Source of the DNA: Choristocarpus tenellus KU-1152
Lineage: Eukaryota > Phaeophyceae
Length of the DNA: 36,232 nt
Direction: 5' to 3'
NCBI GenBank assembly: GCA_964200185.2
Contig: CAXNAD020000046.1
Span: 1-36,232, forward strand
Under the pieces are notes generated by a model. The model was not told the DNA's origin. It saw nothing but the letters and a program-made list of their open reading frames with translations, and searched no databases. Position numbers and translations under genes: made by a program. Below, one piece after another: positions 1 to 7,412 of this stretch (the first letter of the stretch is position 1; each line of letters opens with the position of its first letter).

Positions 1-338
1 GGATGCGGCAAGGCTCATCGCGGGTGTTCCATGAACGTATCTGTATGGAAGGACGTGTGCAACAGGATGGTCGAGGCAGCGCTCCTGTCCTCATATCAAG
101 ATCTGTCCAAGACCATCAGCCTACTGTGCGACTAGTTTTTCGGAAAAGAGGGGAAGAAGGGCCAGGCAACGGTCAATGCTAGCTACATCAATAAGCAGCA
201 GCGTCCCTCCCTCTCCGACTGGCACAACATCATGGGTCACCTCAACCCATTCGCGATTAAGCACCTGGAGAACCTCTCGGCCTCTTGGACATTGCAGATG
301 CTACAGTCGCCTCAGGGCTCCACTGTCAGGTATAAAAT
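1..338 (+). pseudogene. Older Ty1/copia element: left part of pol (gag-pre-integrase region), interrupted
   Basis: In the frame starting at base 1, residues SDWHNIMGHLNPFAIKHLEN match the gag-pre-integrase signature 'WH.RLGH.....L..L' of Ty1/copia polyproteins. A TAG stop lies in frame at 133-135. The first bases (GCGKAHRGC) look like a remnant of a gag CCHC zinc knuckle, but this is weak. The frame ends when the direct repeat at 339 begins and resumes beyond 3113 with the next expected part of the integrase. The element begins before the window. Confidence 0.7.
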
Positions 339-724
339 TGTGCAGAATGGGGAGTGTGCCCAACAAGATACAGGTTTGAGAATTCTAGCAACTCTTTCAT
401 TGCCTGCATTCTTATTGCGGAGTGTGCAATACATGACAATAGTGAGGTGTACCTTTCTTGTGTATAATGAGCTAATTGTGTTGAAATTAAAGCCATGTGA
501 TGTAACAAATGAGATAGTACATATGGATATTCATTCCCTTTCGCTGGATTGAAATAGGTAGCGTAAAACAAATAATATATAATCAATGAGAAGACACCCA
601 GTAAAGGTCAATCTTGTAATTTTAACCAGGTAATCACGTTCAGCAATGGGGAACCGTGTGAGGCTTGATACCTTCTTGTCTTCACTACTGACAAATAGCA
701 TTACCTCCCAAGATAAATTGCTCA
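339..724 (+). repeat. Probable 5' long terminal repeat of the inserted copia element
   Basis: This segment is repeated in direct orientation at 2722-3113. Both copies start TGTGCAGAATGGGG and end with CA after an ACCTCCCAA-type segment (AAATTGCTCA here, AAATTGCACA there). Long blocks are identical, such as the run around 631-655 and 676-711. This copy is about 386 bp, short for an LTR but typical of copia. The right copy has about 22 extra bases near 2903-2925. Boundaries are set by where similarity stops, and no clean target duplication is visible. Confidence 0.72.
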
Positions 725-1300
725 GATCATGACAGAGGTTATGTGCCTTAGTAGTATGGAGGAAAGGAGGTGATGGGCATGAATGACAGGAATAATTTGC
801 CCAACTGGACTGGAGCACCAGCACGAGCAGTGGATACTTGGAAACTGTCATTGATCGCCTACGCACCTGCGTTAATACCAGATTACGATGAGGAACTTCG
901 AGATTCCTGAAGCACCCACTATCATCTCGGGAGGCAGTGCGTACGGCACATGCCACACACACGAAAAATTAGAAATGACGCACGGAGGACGAGATCCTTG
1001 TGCAGTTCAATGGAAGACGCACGAGGACGAGATACCCGTACAGCTCATTGCAAGACCTGAAATAGGCTACAGGAAGCTGAAACGGGCAATAACATCATCT
1101 CAACAAAGTGGACCTGCACCTTCGACACGAATGGGAAACTGGAGGCTAAGGAAACGTGGGATACGGTACGATCGATAAAGAGCAAGAACTGGAGGTCAAG
1201 GAGGATACTTTTGGTATCCGGTATGCAATGCCGAATATTGAGCAGTGGGACCCTGGGACAAGATGACGGAGTTAATCGAGGCAATGCAGCCGGAGCTGTA

Positions 1301-1334
1301 AGCCTGAGCCTGAGCCTGAGCCTGAGGCTGAGCC
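1301..1334 (+). repeat. Hexanucleotide run (CTGAGC-type) coding alternating Glu-Pro
   Basis: About five tandem copies of AGCCTG, the last imperfect. One plus frame reads KPEPEPEPEAEP, the kind of acidic spacer found between integrase and reverse transcriptase in some copia polyproteins. Stop codons lie on both sides. Confidence 0.7.
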
Positions 1335-1559
1335 ACAAGAATCTGCCTCTGAACCTGGAGCAGTCGTCACAACACTTGCCCCTTAAGGGGGTATACCCAT
1401 CGACTGGAGATCCCGAGATTCTTGCTTACGGAATGAGAAAAGTAATTGCTGTACCTGCCACTAGGGGAGCAGGACATTAGCAGGAGCAGTAACTAAGCCT
1501 CCACCAGAAGGGAAGGAGGAGCTAACCGCGGGGAGCCTGGGAGCACTCTAGCCGCTGGG

Positions 1560-1790
1560 ATCATAAACTCATGGAAGAGAACACAAAAGATCGCGGAGGA
1601 GGCGGCCGAGGTACAACTGGTCAACATAGGGACCATATCACAACAGCATCCCCTACCAAAGACGAGATCAGGACCAACAGAAGATGGTCTGATCAAGCAT
1701 ATTGGTCCTTGCACTTTCGAAGGAATATGCTACAACTGGGGAGATAAAGGAGACCTTCATATCGTTTGTCGCCAGAGGAGAACGACACCG
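1560..1790 (+). pseudogene. Gag zinc-knuckle relic of the inserted copia element
   Basis: The plus frame through 1728-1769 reads ICYNWGDKGDLHIVCRQ. This is the retroelement CCHC knuckle (C-x2-C-x4-H-x4-C) with the second Cys changed to Trp and the His changed to Asp, each explicable by one base change, so zinc binding should be lost. The upstream part of the same frame (IAEEAAEVQLVNIGTI, then a basic/proline stretch) is compatible with gag but not diagnostic. Confidence 0.55.
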
Positions 1791-1834
1791 TCTAAACAGG
1801 CGGAGGAATTAGCTGGACATACTTCAAAGGGGTC

Positions 1835-2160
1835 ACGACTTGGTATGGAGACAATCAAGGTGCAACTCTAGCAGCGATAACCATCGATAGGATAATTTCA
1901 ATGGGCGGACAAGTCATTTCACATCAAATTAGAATGCACCAGGGAGTATGTTAGCAGAGGATTTTAGAGGCACCCTGGCGAGGAAGGTTGTCAGCAAAGG
2001 GCTGCCTACACAAGACTTGTAGGTCTGGGGAGTAAATAATATCTACTCCAGACCATCAAGAACCATCTTTTACATCAGAGGCACCCTGGCGAGGAAGTTT
2101 GTCAGCAAAGGGCTGCCTGCACAAGACTTGTATGTCTGGGAAATAATATCTACTCCAGAC
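1835..2160 (+). pseudogene. Copia RNase H and polyprotein C-terminus relic
   Basis: Three pieces in different frames match the end of copia pol. YGDNQGATLAAITIDR (about 1840-1890) corresponds to 'DNQSAI.LAKNP'. FHIKLECTREYVSRG (about 1914-1960) corresponds to 'KHIDI.YHFIRE.V..G'. LARKVVSKGLPTQDL corresponds to 'LADI.TK.LP...F'. The last piece is duplicated in tandem. Frameshifts and stops separate the pieces. Confidence 0.55.
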
Positions 2161-2183
2161 CATCAAGAACCATCTTCTATATC
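1966..2183 (+). repeat. Tandem duplication of a 107-111 bp unit
   Basis: Copy 1 is 1966-2076 and copy 2 is 2077-2183, both beginning AGAGGCACCCTGGCGAGGAA. A third start (AGAGGCATCC) follows at 2184. The copies differ by a few substitutions and small indels. The unit covers the C-terminal motif of copia pol and the segment leading to the reverse transcriptase relic. Confidence 0.85.
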
Positions 2184-2430
2184 AGAGGCATCCACGGGGC
2201 CTGACACACGAGAATATCAAGCGGCAATGGAGAAGATGGAGCAACAATGGATGAAGGGAATATTCGTAGAGGGAAGGTTTTGATATGGGGAAGAAATCCT
2301 GTCAAGACTAATTCTGAATATAAGATAAAGCCAACAGCTGAGGGGACCACTGAACAGTTCAAGGCCAGGTTCGTGACACAGGACTTCACTGAACGAGAGG
2401 ATGTACAAGACATTCAATTATAATAGGCTT
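2184..2430 (+). pseudogene. Copia reverse transcriptase N-terminal relic (inserted element)
   Basis: One plus frame reads TGPDTREYQAAMEKMEQQW, matching 'P....EW..AM..E...L' at the start of the copia reverse transcriptase. After a frame change it gives PTAEGTTEQFKARFVTQDFT, matching 'K...DG..ERYKARLVA.GF'. The catalytic YVDD part is absent. The separate RT start at 4320-4560 shows that two copia elements are represented in the window. Confidence 0.7.
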
Positions 2431-2721
2431 CAAGCCTGGGGGAGTGAGTGCTAAGTCAACAAGAGAAACAGAAAAAGGGGGCTGGTTCAAATTTTTACTC
2501 ATACACAGAGTTAGGGATCATCATGGGACACGATTGTACATCACTGTATTGGTCCATCTAAAGAAGCAGGTACAAGAGACTTCGTAGACAATATGTAGTC
2601 TAGATGAATGATGTATGTTCGAGTTCAAGCAATTAGTGATCTTTTACTGCGTTGAGAAGATCAATGTGATGTGTGTGAGAGTTGAACCAACCTGACATCT
2701 TTTACTTCCACTCTCATAGAG

Positions 2722-3113
2722 TGTGCAGAATGGGGTGTGTGCACATTAAGATATAGGTTTGAGAGTTTCAGTAACTCTTTCATTGCCTGCACTCTCATGG
2801 GAGAGTGTGCAAAATAGAACAATAGTGAGGTGTACCTTTTTGTGTATATGAGCTAATTGTGTTGAAATTAAATCCATGTGATGTAACAAATGAGATAGTA
2901 CATCCGGATTATACATGGAATTATGTATGGATATTCATTCCCTTTAGCGAAACACAAATATTAATAAACAAACAATGAGAAGACACCACACAAAGGTCAC
3001 TCTTCTAATTTCAACCATGTAATCACGTTCAGCAATGGGGAACCGTGTGAGGCTTTTCACCTTCTTGTCTTCACTACTGACAAATAGCATTACCTCCCAA
3101 GGTAAATTGCACA
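2722..3113 (+). repeat. Probable 3' long terminal repeat of the inserted copia element
   Basis: This is the direct repeat of 339-724, with the same TGTGCAG start and a CACA end at 3113. The last 90 bases are nearly identical to the left copy. Immediately beyond it, the older element's polyprotein resumes. The bases just before 2722 are pyrimidine-rich, not the expected polypurine tract, so the true left edge of this repeat could lie further left (near 2446, after GGGGGAG), with the left copy truncated. Confidence 0.7.
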
Positions 3114-3862
3114 GTAAGGAGTGCAAGTCCGAGGCACTCAGTTACGCACGGGGCGGCCGAAGTCTCAAGACGGTGGAGGAGATGGTACACACAGACAATG
3201 AGGGATCCTTCGACCCGGGCATGAAGTTCTTTCAGCTGTTCGTCGACGAGGACAGCCAGAAGAAGCGCGTGATGGGTCTGCGTACCAAGGACGCTGCTAC
3301 CGCGGCCACCGCCGCCTACATCGACGAAATGGCTCGAGAAGGGGTGGTGGTGAGGTGCATCTGTGGGGATGGTGCTGGTGAGTTCGGGAGGGGTGTAAGG
3401 TTCCAGCGCATGCTGACAGAGCGAGGTTTATAATGGCGCAAGATCCCACCACGCACGCCCCTGAGCAACGGGATTGCCGAGCAGGCAATCAAACAGGTGT
3501 AATGCAAGCGGCGCGCAGTCAGCTGATAAAGACTGGACTAGGGGAGGAATTCTGGTTCTTCGCGGTGGCAGAGGCCACGTACAAGATCACAGGCATGCCA
3601 CACGAGTACCTGGGCGGTGAGACACCATGCGAGCGCCTGACCAGCAAGCCATTCAACTACAAGCGGCTCCGTGTGTTCGGGACAGAGTGCTTTTTGCACC
3701 AGACCAAGCAACAGCGCGGCGACTATGCCAAGTTCCACCCGTACGCGAAGCGGGGGGGGGATCCTCGTAGGACACGACAAGGCGTCACTGTGCTGGCACG
3801 TGTGGATCCCGCAGGAAGGTAAGCTGGTGACCTCCGCACAAGTGAAGTTCCAACCTTAACCC
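3114..3862 (+). pseudogene. Older copia element: integrase core and C-terminal part, broken
   Basis: After ECKSEALSYARGG (end of the pre-integrase region) comes EEMVHTDNEGSF with the first catalytic Asp (codon 3194-3196). CICGDGAGEFGRG carries the second (3368-3370), and PLSNGIAEQAIKQ carries the catalytic Glu (3479-3481). A TAA stop at 3431-3433 interrupts the core, and a frameshift near 3500 moves the reading to ARSQLIKTGLGEEFWFFAVA, GETPCERL and LRVFGTECFLH. A second frameshift in a run of G residues near 3752-3760 leads to WHVWIPQEGKLVTSAQVKF, the 'G...WDP....V..S.DV.F' end. All parts match Ty1/copia integrase in order. It is not functional as it stands. Confidence 0.88.
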
Positions 3863-4560
3863 AAACCGCTGGCACTGTTGGGGGAGCCAGAGCTCGACAT
3901 ACTGGGGGAGTCAGAGCACGACGATGCCATGAAAATCGATGGCGAAGACGAAGAGGAGTCTTTCACAACAGGGAGCGAGGCACACACACACGAATGGGAA
4001 TGCGGGTGGAAACATTGGGCGTGGGGCTCAAGATGCGAAGCGCTCAGCACCCTACCAAAGTCAAGAGATTTCTCACAGGATGGGACAACGCCAGCGCATA
4101 GATAGGGCAGCATAGATAGCGGCCAAGGGCCTGGCCCCACACCCTGGACAACGGGCATCTTCCCGGCTGGAGCAGCGCCAGCGGGTGGACTACACATCCC
4201 AGCTGTACGAACTGCAAAGGATTGAGGAAACGGATATGAACCACTTCGTATCAACCCTCATGCAGCAGAACAACGACGACGTGTACTGCCTTATGGATCT
4301 CATGGGGGAGGCGGTAACAGGTGCAGACGAGCCGTCTACAACAAAGGCCTTGAGTGGGCCGGATGTAGAGCAGTGGCAGGAGGCCATGGAAAAAGAAATG
4401 GCAGGGCTATGCTACGGCAGAAGGGGACATTTGGTGACAAGACCCTGCCCCAAGGGAGGTAGGCGATCAAAGACATGATTCCTTTTCAAAACCAAGCGCT
4501 CCGCAGACGGGACGATGGAATGCTACCTGAGCAACATGTCTTTTAAACAGGGTGCCCAGG
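3863..4560 (+). pseudogene. Older copia element: acidic spacer and start of reverse transcriptase, truncated
   Basis: The frame from 3878 is acidic (GESEHDDAMKIDGEDEEES), as expected between integrase and reverse transcriptase. From 4185 another frame contains SGPDVEQWQEAMEKEMAGL, the conserved RT entry 'P....W..AM..E...L'. Frameshifts then give GTFGDKTLPQGR and finally RSADGTMECYLSNMSFKQG, corresponding to 'KR..DG..ERYKARLVA.G'. Similarity stops near 4550, and the rest of RT and RNase H and the 3' LTR are missing. Confidence 0.78.
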
Positions 4561-4734
4561 TCCTCAGTAAATGTCAAGGGACCAACCAGTTGACCAGTAC
4601 TGTTCCTGGAAATCTAAATTGGACAATGTGTCACCACAGTTGTTTTTTCTATCCTTGATCTTTATCCATGAAGTCCCAACCAACAACCTTCTCTCAATTT
4701 GATTTTCATAGGGAAGGTTAAAACCTACAATATA
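4561..4734. other. Spacer between the copia relic and the mariner element
   Basis: No coding or repeat signal is recognised. It ends with TATA at 4731-4734, whose second TA is the left target duplication of the mariner element. Confidence 0.5.
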
Positions 4735-4762
4735 CTACCTCCATACCTTTAGGTCTGTGCTG
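4735..4762 (+). repeat. Left terminal inverted repeat of the mariner element
   Basis: It begins CTACCTCCATACC and ends TGTGCTG. Against the complement of 6328-6354, 20 of 28 positions match with one gap; the outer seven (CTACCTC) and inner seven (TGTGCTG) are identical, and the three differences in the following six bases are all transitions. Confidence 0.8.
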
Positions 4763-5094
4763 GGTTGTCCATAACTTTTGAAGATGATGAAATTCATTTC
4801 TGAATGAAGATTTGGAATCCTTGACGAACTAGGGTCAGGTCTTTTTATTCTTATTACTCCCCATCCATCACAATTTCATCAGCCACAAAAAAAACTCCAT
4901 GTCTACCTACCTTCAGCATGTTTTCAACCTCACCAGACAATTGCCTCTTCCTTACCCTTACCTCAGTGTGCTCAACACTAAGTCATTCTCCCCTTTGTAT
5001 CTTAAGTGCTTGATTGTACACAAAAAGGAGCTGCCAAGCCCTCTCAAGTGTGGTTTCATCATACTCATACTGTTTCTTAATGACCTTCATCTCC

Positions 5095-6088
5095 TCAACG
5101 GACCCAAGCCAGCTCTCCCATCAACCGACATTTCAAAGACCTGAAGAAGCACAGGTCCATGATATTGAGGTCGGGAGAGTTAGATGGCTGTCTCACAAGC
5201 CTAATCGACCACCCCTCAGTCTTCCCTGCCCCTGACAAGATTTCTGAGTTGCCCTTGCCCGTGTGGGGGGTGGCACTGTCTTGCTGAACGACAATGTGCT
5301 TCCCCTGCAACCAAGGCATCTTGGTCTTGATTGCAGGTAGTAACTCCTCTGTGTACCACTTCCTGTACCACAAATGGTCTAAAGTACAATCCTGCTCATA
5401 CACATCCCCCTTTTAGGGTTCTTGCTTGTCTTGTCTGCCATTTTGGTGCACATACACGCCAAACACCTTTCCATCAAAGCTGTGAAGCGAATTGGGCGGG
5501 TGTTGGCCTCAATGATCATGGTTTTGGGGATATGACTCTTGTGCTGCACAGTAGAGGAAATACCCTAACCCTTTCCCCATTAGCCATCACGTAAAACCAG
5601 GTTTTGGTCACATCGATCATGTTTGCCATGGAGGCGTACACACCATGTTTCCGGTCCACTTGATTGCAAGCAATGTTCCATCTCCATACCTTTTGCCACG
5701 ATTTAAGCTTGGGTTTGATCCAGCAGCCATTTGGCATGGCCCCTATATCATCCAACCACCTGTTTATGATACTTGTGCTACAACTCAGCCCCTTGGCGGC
5801 CAGATTTTCATTGTCATCTGATTGATGCATTGTGGATGACCGATTATTGGAGTTGATACTATGTATTGCAGTCGTCTCGGTCAGTGTGAGCTCCAAACGT
5901 CGCCCACTACTTGCCACTACCCCTAAGTCAAGCGTGTGGCCACAGCCAAGCTGATCGGCGATGTCCTCCCAGAGCCTTCGCATGTAACACTCAGACACTC
6001 CAAGCTCCACTGCAAGGGCCGACCCAACGTGTTGCGGCAGTTTATGCTCACCAGGGACCATCGCGAGGGCGTGCCTGCCACACTGCAA
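5095..6088 (-). pseudogene. Mariner transposase, frameshifted
   Basis: The protein would bind the terminal repeats and cut and rejoin the element. The N-terminal part (6088-5516) has a helix-turn-helix-like stretch ending GVSECYMRRLWEDI, a partial 'STxHR' helix region (STSIINRWLDDIG), and IDVTKTWFYVMANG with the first catalytic Asp (5612-5614), two residues longer than the usual 'IDEKWFY'. The C-terminal part (5403-5095) has HIVVQQDSATPH with the second Asp (5278-5280) and QPSNSPDLNIMDLCFFRSLK. In plant-type elements the third Asp lies in 'LNVLDLGFF', here Asp 5155-5157, 40 residues after the second. Between 5516 and 5403 the reading passes through at least two frames (FDGKVFGVYV, then DKTSKNPKRG). 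It is inactive as read. Confidence 0.85.
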
Positions 6089-6327
6089 GCGCAGCCCTAG
6101 TATTCAGGGATACTTGGCCACACTTCCTACATAGGGGGGTTGGGTTGCCATGCCGACGTTTTGACCCTCAACATGCCCAGTTCTGGCCTCAAAATCACCC
6201 CAAAAGACCCCTACTTTGACAACTTGAAGATCCTCAAGTTTGTACCTGAGATTGTCAGCCCTATTTCATTCTGTGGGATTATCATCCGATTCAGCGCTGT
6301 TCTTGCTCAGCAAGCCCAGATGTTTCA

Positions 6328-6354
6328 CAGCACAAATTTATGGCACAGAGGTAG
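6328..6354 (-). repeat. Right terminal inverted repeat of the mariner element
   Basis: Read on the minus strand from 6354 it begins CTACCTCTGTGCC and ends TGTGCTG, mirroring the left end. It is directly followed by TA at 6355-6356. Confidence 0.8.
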
Positions 6355-6356
6355 TA

Positions 6357-7412
6357 CAAGATTTACTATTGAATATCAAATAATGTGCCACATCGTGTCA
6401 TCCTAAGGATACTGAAGCAATTTTAGATTTTGTAAGGTTTGGGAAAGGGTTCTATGATATGCACACATTCAACAGGTCATTGGGGGCACACTTTAGGGTT
6501 CTTTGGGCACAAATAAAGAGGTACCAACATTGGTCACCCACCGGTGAAAAGGGATAGCCACTCAGAACAGTAGATCCCAGCCTTCTAGACCTTACATGTA
6601 ATGATCCCGCAAATTGGGTCATGTTGCACCCCTATTTTTCAGTCCTTTCATACAGAAAAGTAGTCAATGTAATTTTTACCCTTTTTGTACCCTCTTCTTT
6701 GTATTACAGACATGATCATGTAGCATGTAACATGTAGCCTCTTTAGTCGTCCACTCCACGTTTTTGATTAGATAGTAGCCGGTGATAGGTTGATATTCAA
6801 TATTCATTTTGCCGAGCTGCAAATGGGGTAGACAACATGGACATAACACATTCCCCTTGTCATTGATTCGATCCACCTACATAGGCACAGAAGCTTTTAT
6901 ATTTTTGATCAAGTGGAGGTGATGGTATGTACAAACCAGTCAACTACATACAGTTTTGCGTATGTTATCCATGATTCCATTTATACACCACACTGTGAGG
7001 CAGTATTTTCCACTGCTGACCAATACTTGGGACCACAGTAACTAAAGATTGGAATGTTCTGATAAAAAGCAGTGCATTTCATTGAATAAATCATGGTGAA
7101 GCTCTATTGAAAGAAAGGGTCAATGTGTTGCAACCAATGGTAGGTAGTACTGCAGGGTGCACAGTGCTGTATATTTGCAGGTTACTCTTAGCAAAAATTG
7201 TGGTACACAAACATAGTACACACTTGTCTATCTGAACATGTAGCACAACACAGTTTCAGTCTTGCCTTCAACGGTAAAATTTAGAATTGCAAAGTATTTC
7301 GATTCTTGCAGTATGTCTCATCCATACCACAATGTCACTGGGATGTCACCACTGCTCACAACAAACTACTCTTAACATCGGAAACATCGTCACTAAGGTG
7401 ACTGTACTAAGG
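6357..7412. other. Intergenic region between the mariner element and the gene's stop codon
   Basis: No conserved protein, RNA or repeat is recognised. It should contain the 3' untranslated region and poly(A) site of the minus-strand gene, but I cannot place the site with confidence. A 66-codon minus frame at 6676-6876 has no recognisable motif. Confidence 0.5.

Larger units (their letters stand above)
725..2721 (+). mobile_element. Interior of the inserted copia element, decayed and rearranged
   Basis: About 2 kb lies between the two repeats, against 4-5 kb for an intact copia interior, so more than half is missing. From 725 to about 1290 I recognise no domain, only short frames. At 1301-1334 there is a run of CTGAGC hexamers encoding alternating Glu-Pro. 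After that come a gag zinc-knuckle relic (about 1560-1790), RNase H (about 1835-2160) and the start of reverse transcriptase (about 2184-2430). This order does not match gag-integrase-RT-RNase H. From 2431 to 2721 no protein is recognised; a GGGGGAG purine run lies near 2440. Confidence 0.65.
4735..6354 (-). mobile_element. Degenerate mariner-type DNA transposon, 1,620 bp
   Basis: The ends are imperfect inverted repeats (4735-4762 and 6328-6354), flanked by TA on both sides (4733-4734 and 6355-6356), the target-site duplication made by Tc1/mariner transposases. The transposase runs right to left and is broken. Left-end CTACCTCCATACC resembles the CTCCCTCC-type ends of plant mariner and Stowaway elements. 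The element sits between the copia relics and the 3' end of the microtubule polymerase gene, about 1.06 kb from the stop codon. Confidence 0.85.

Noticed and set aside
334-3118. Five-base target duplication flanking the inserted copia element
   Set aside because: AAAAT before 339 and GTAAG after 3113 do not match, so no duplication is claimed.
3856-4254. Minus-strand frame of 132 codons
   Set aside because: It is the shadow of the copia acidic spacer and RT start on the plus strand.
5911-6219. Plus-strand frame of 102 codons
   Set aside because: It is antisense to the N-terminal part of the mariner transposase.
6676-6876. Minus-strand frame of 66 codons with a CPCC motif
   Set aside because: There is no recognisable family, no splice partner in frame and no homologous pattern, so it may be chance.
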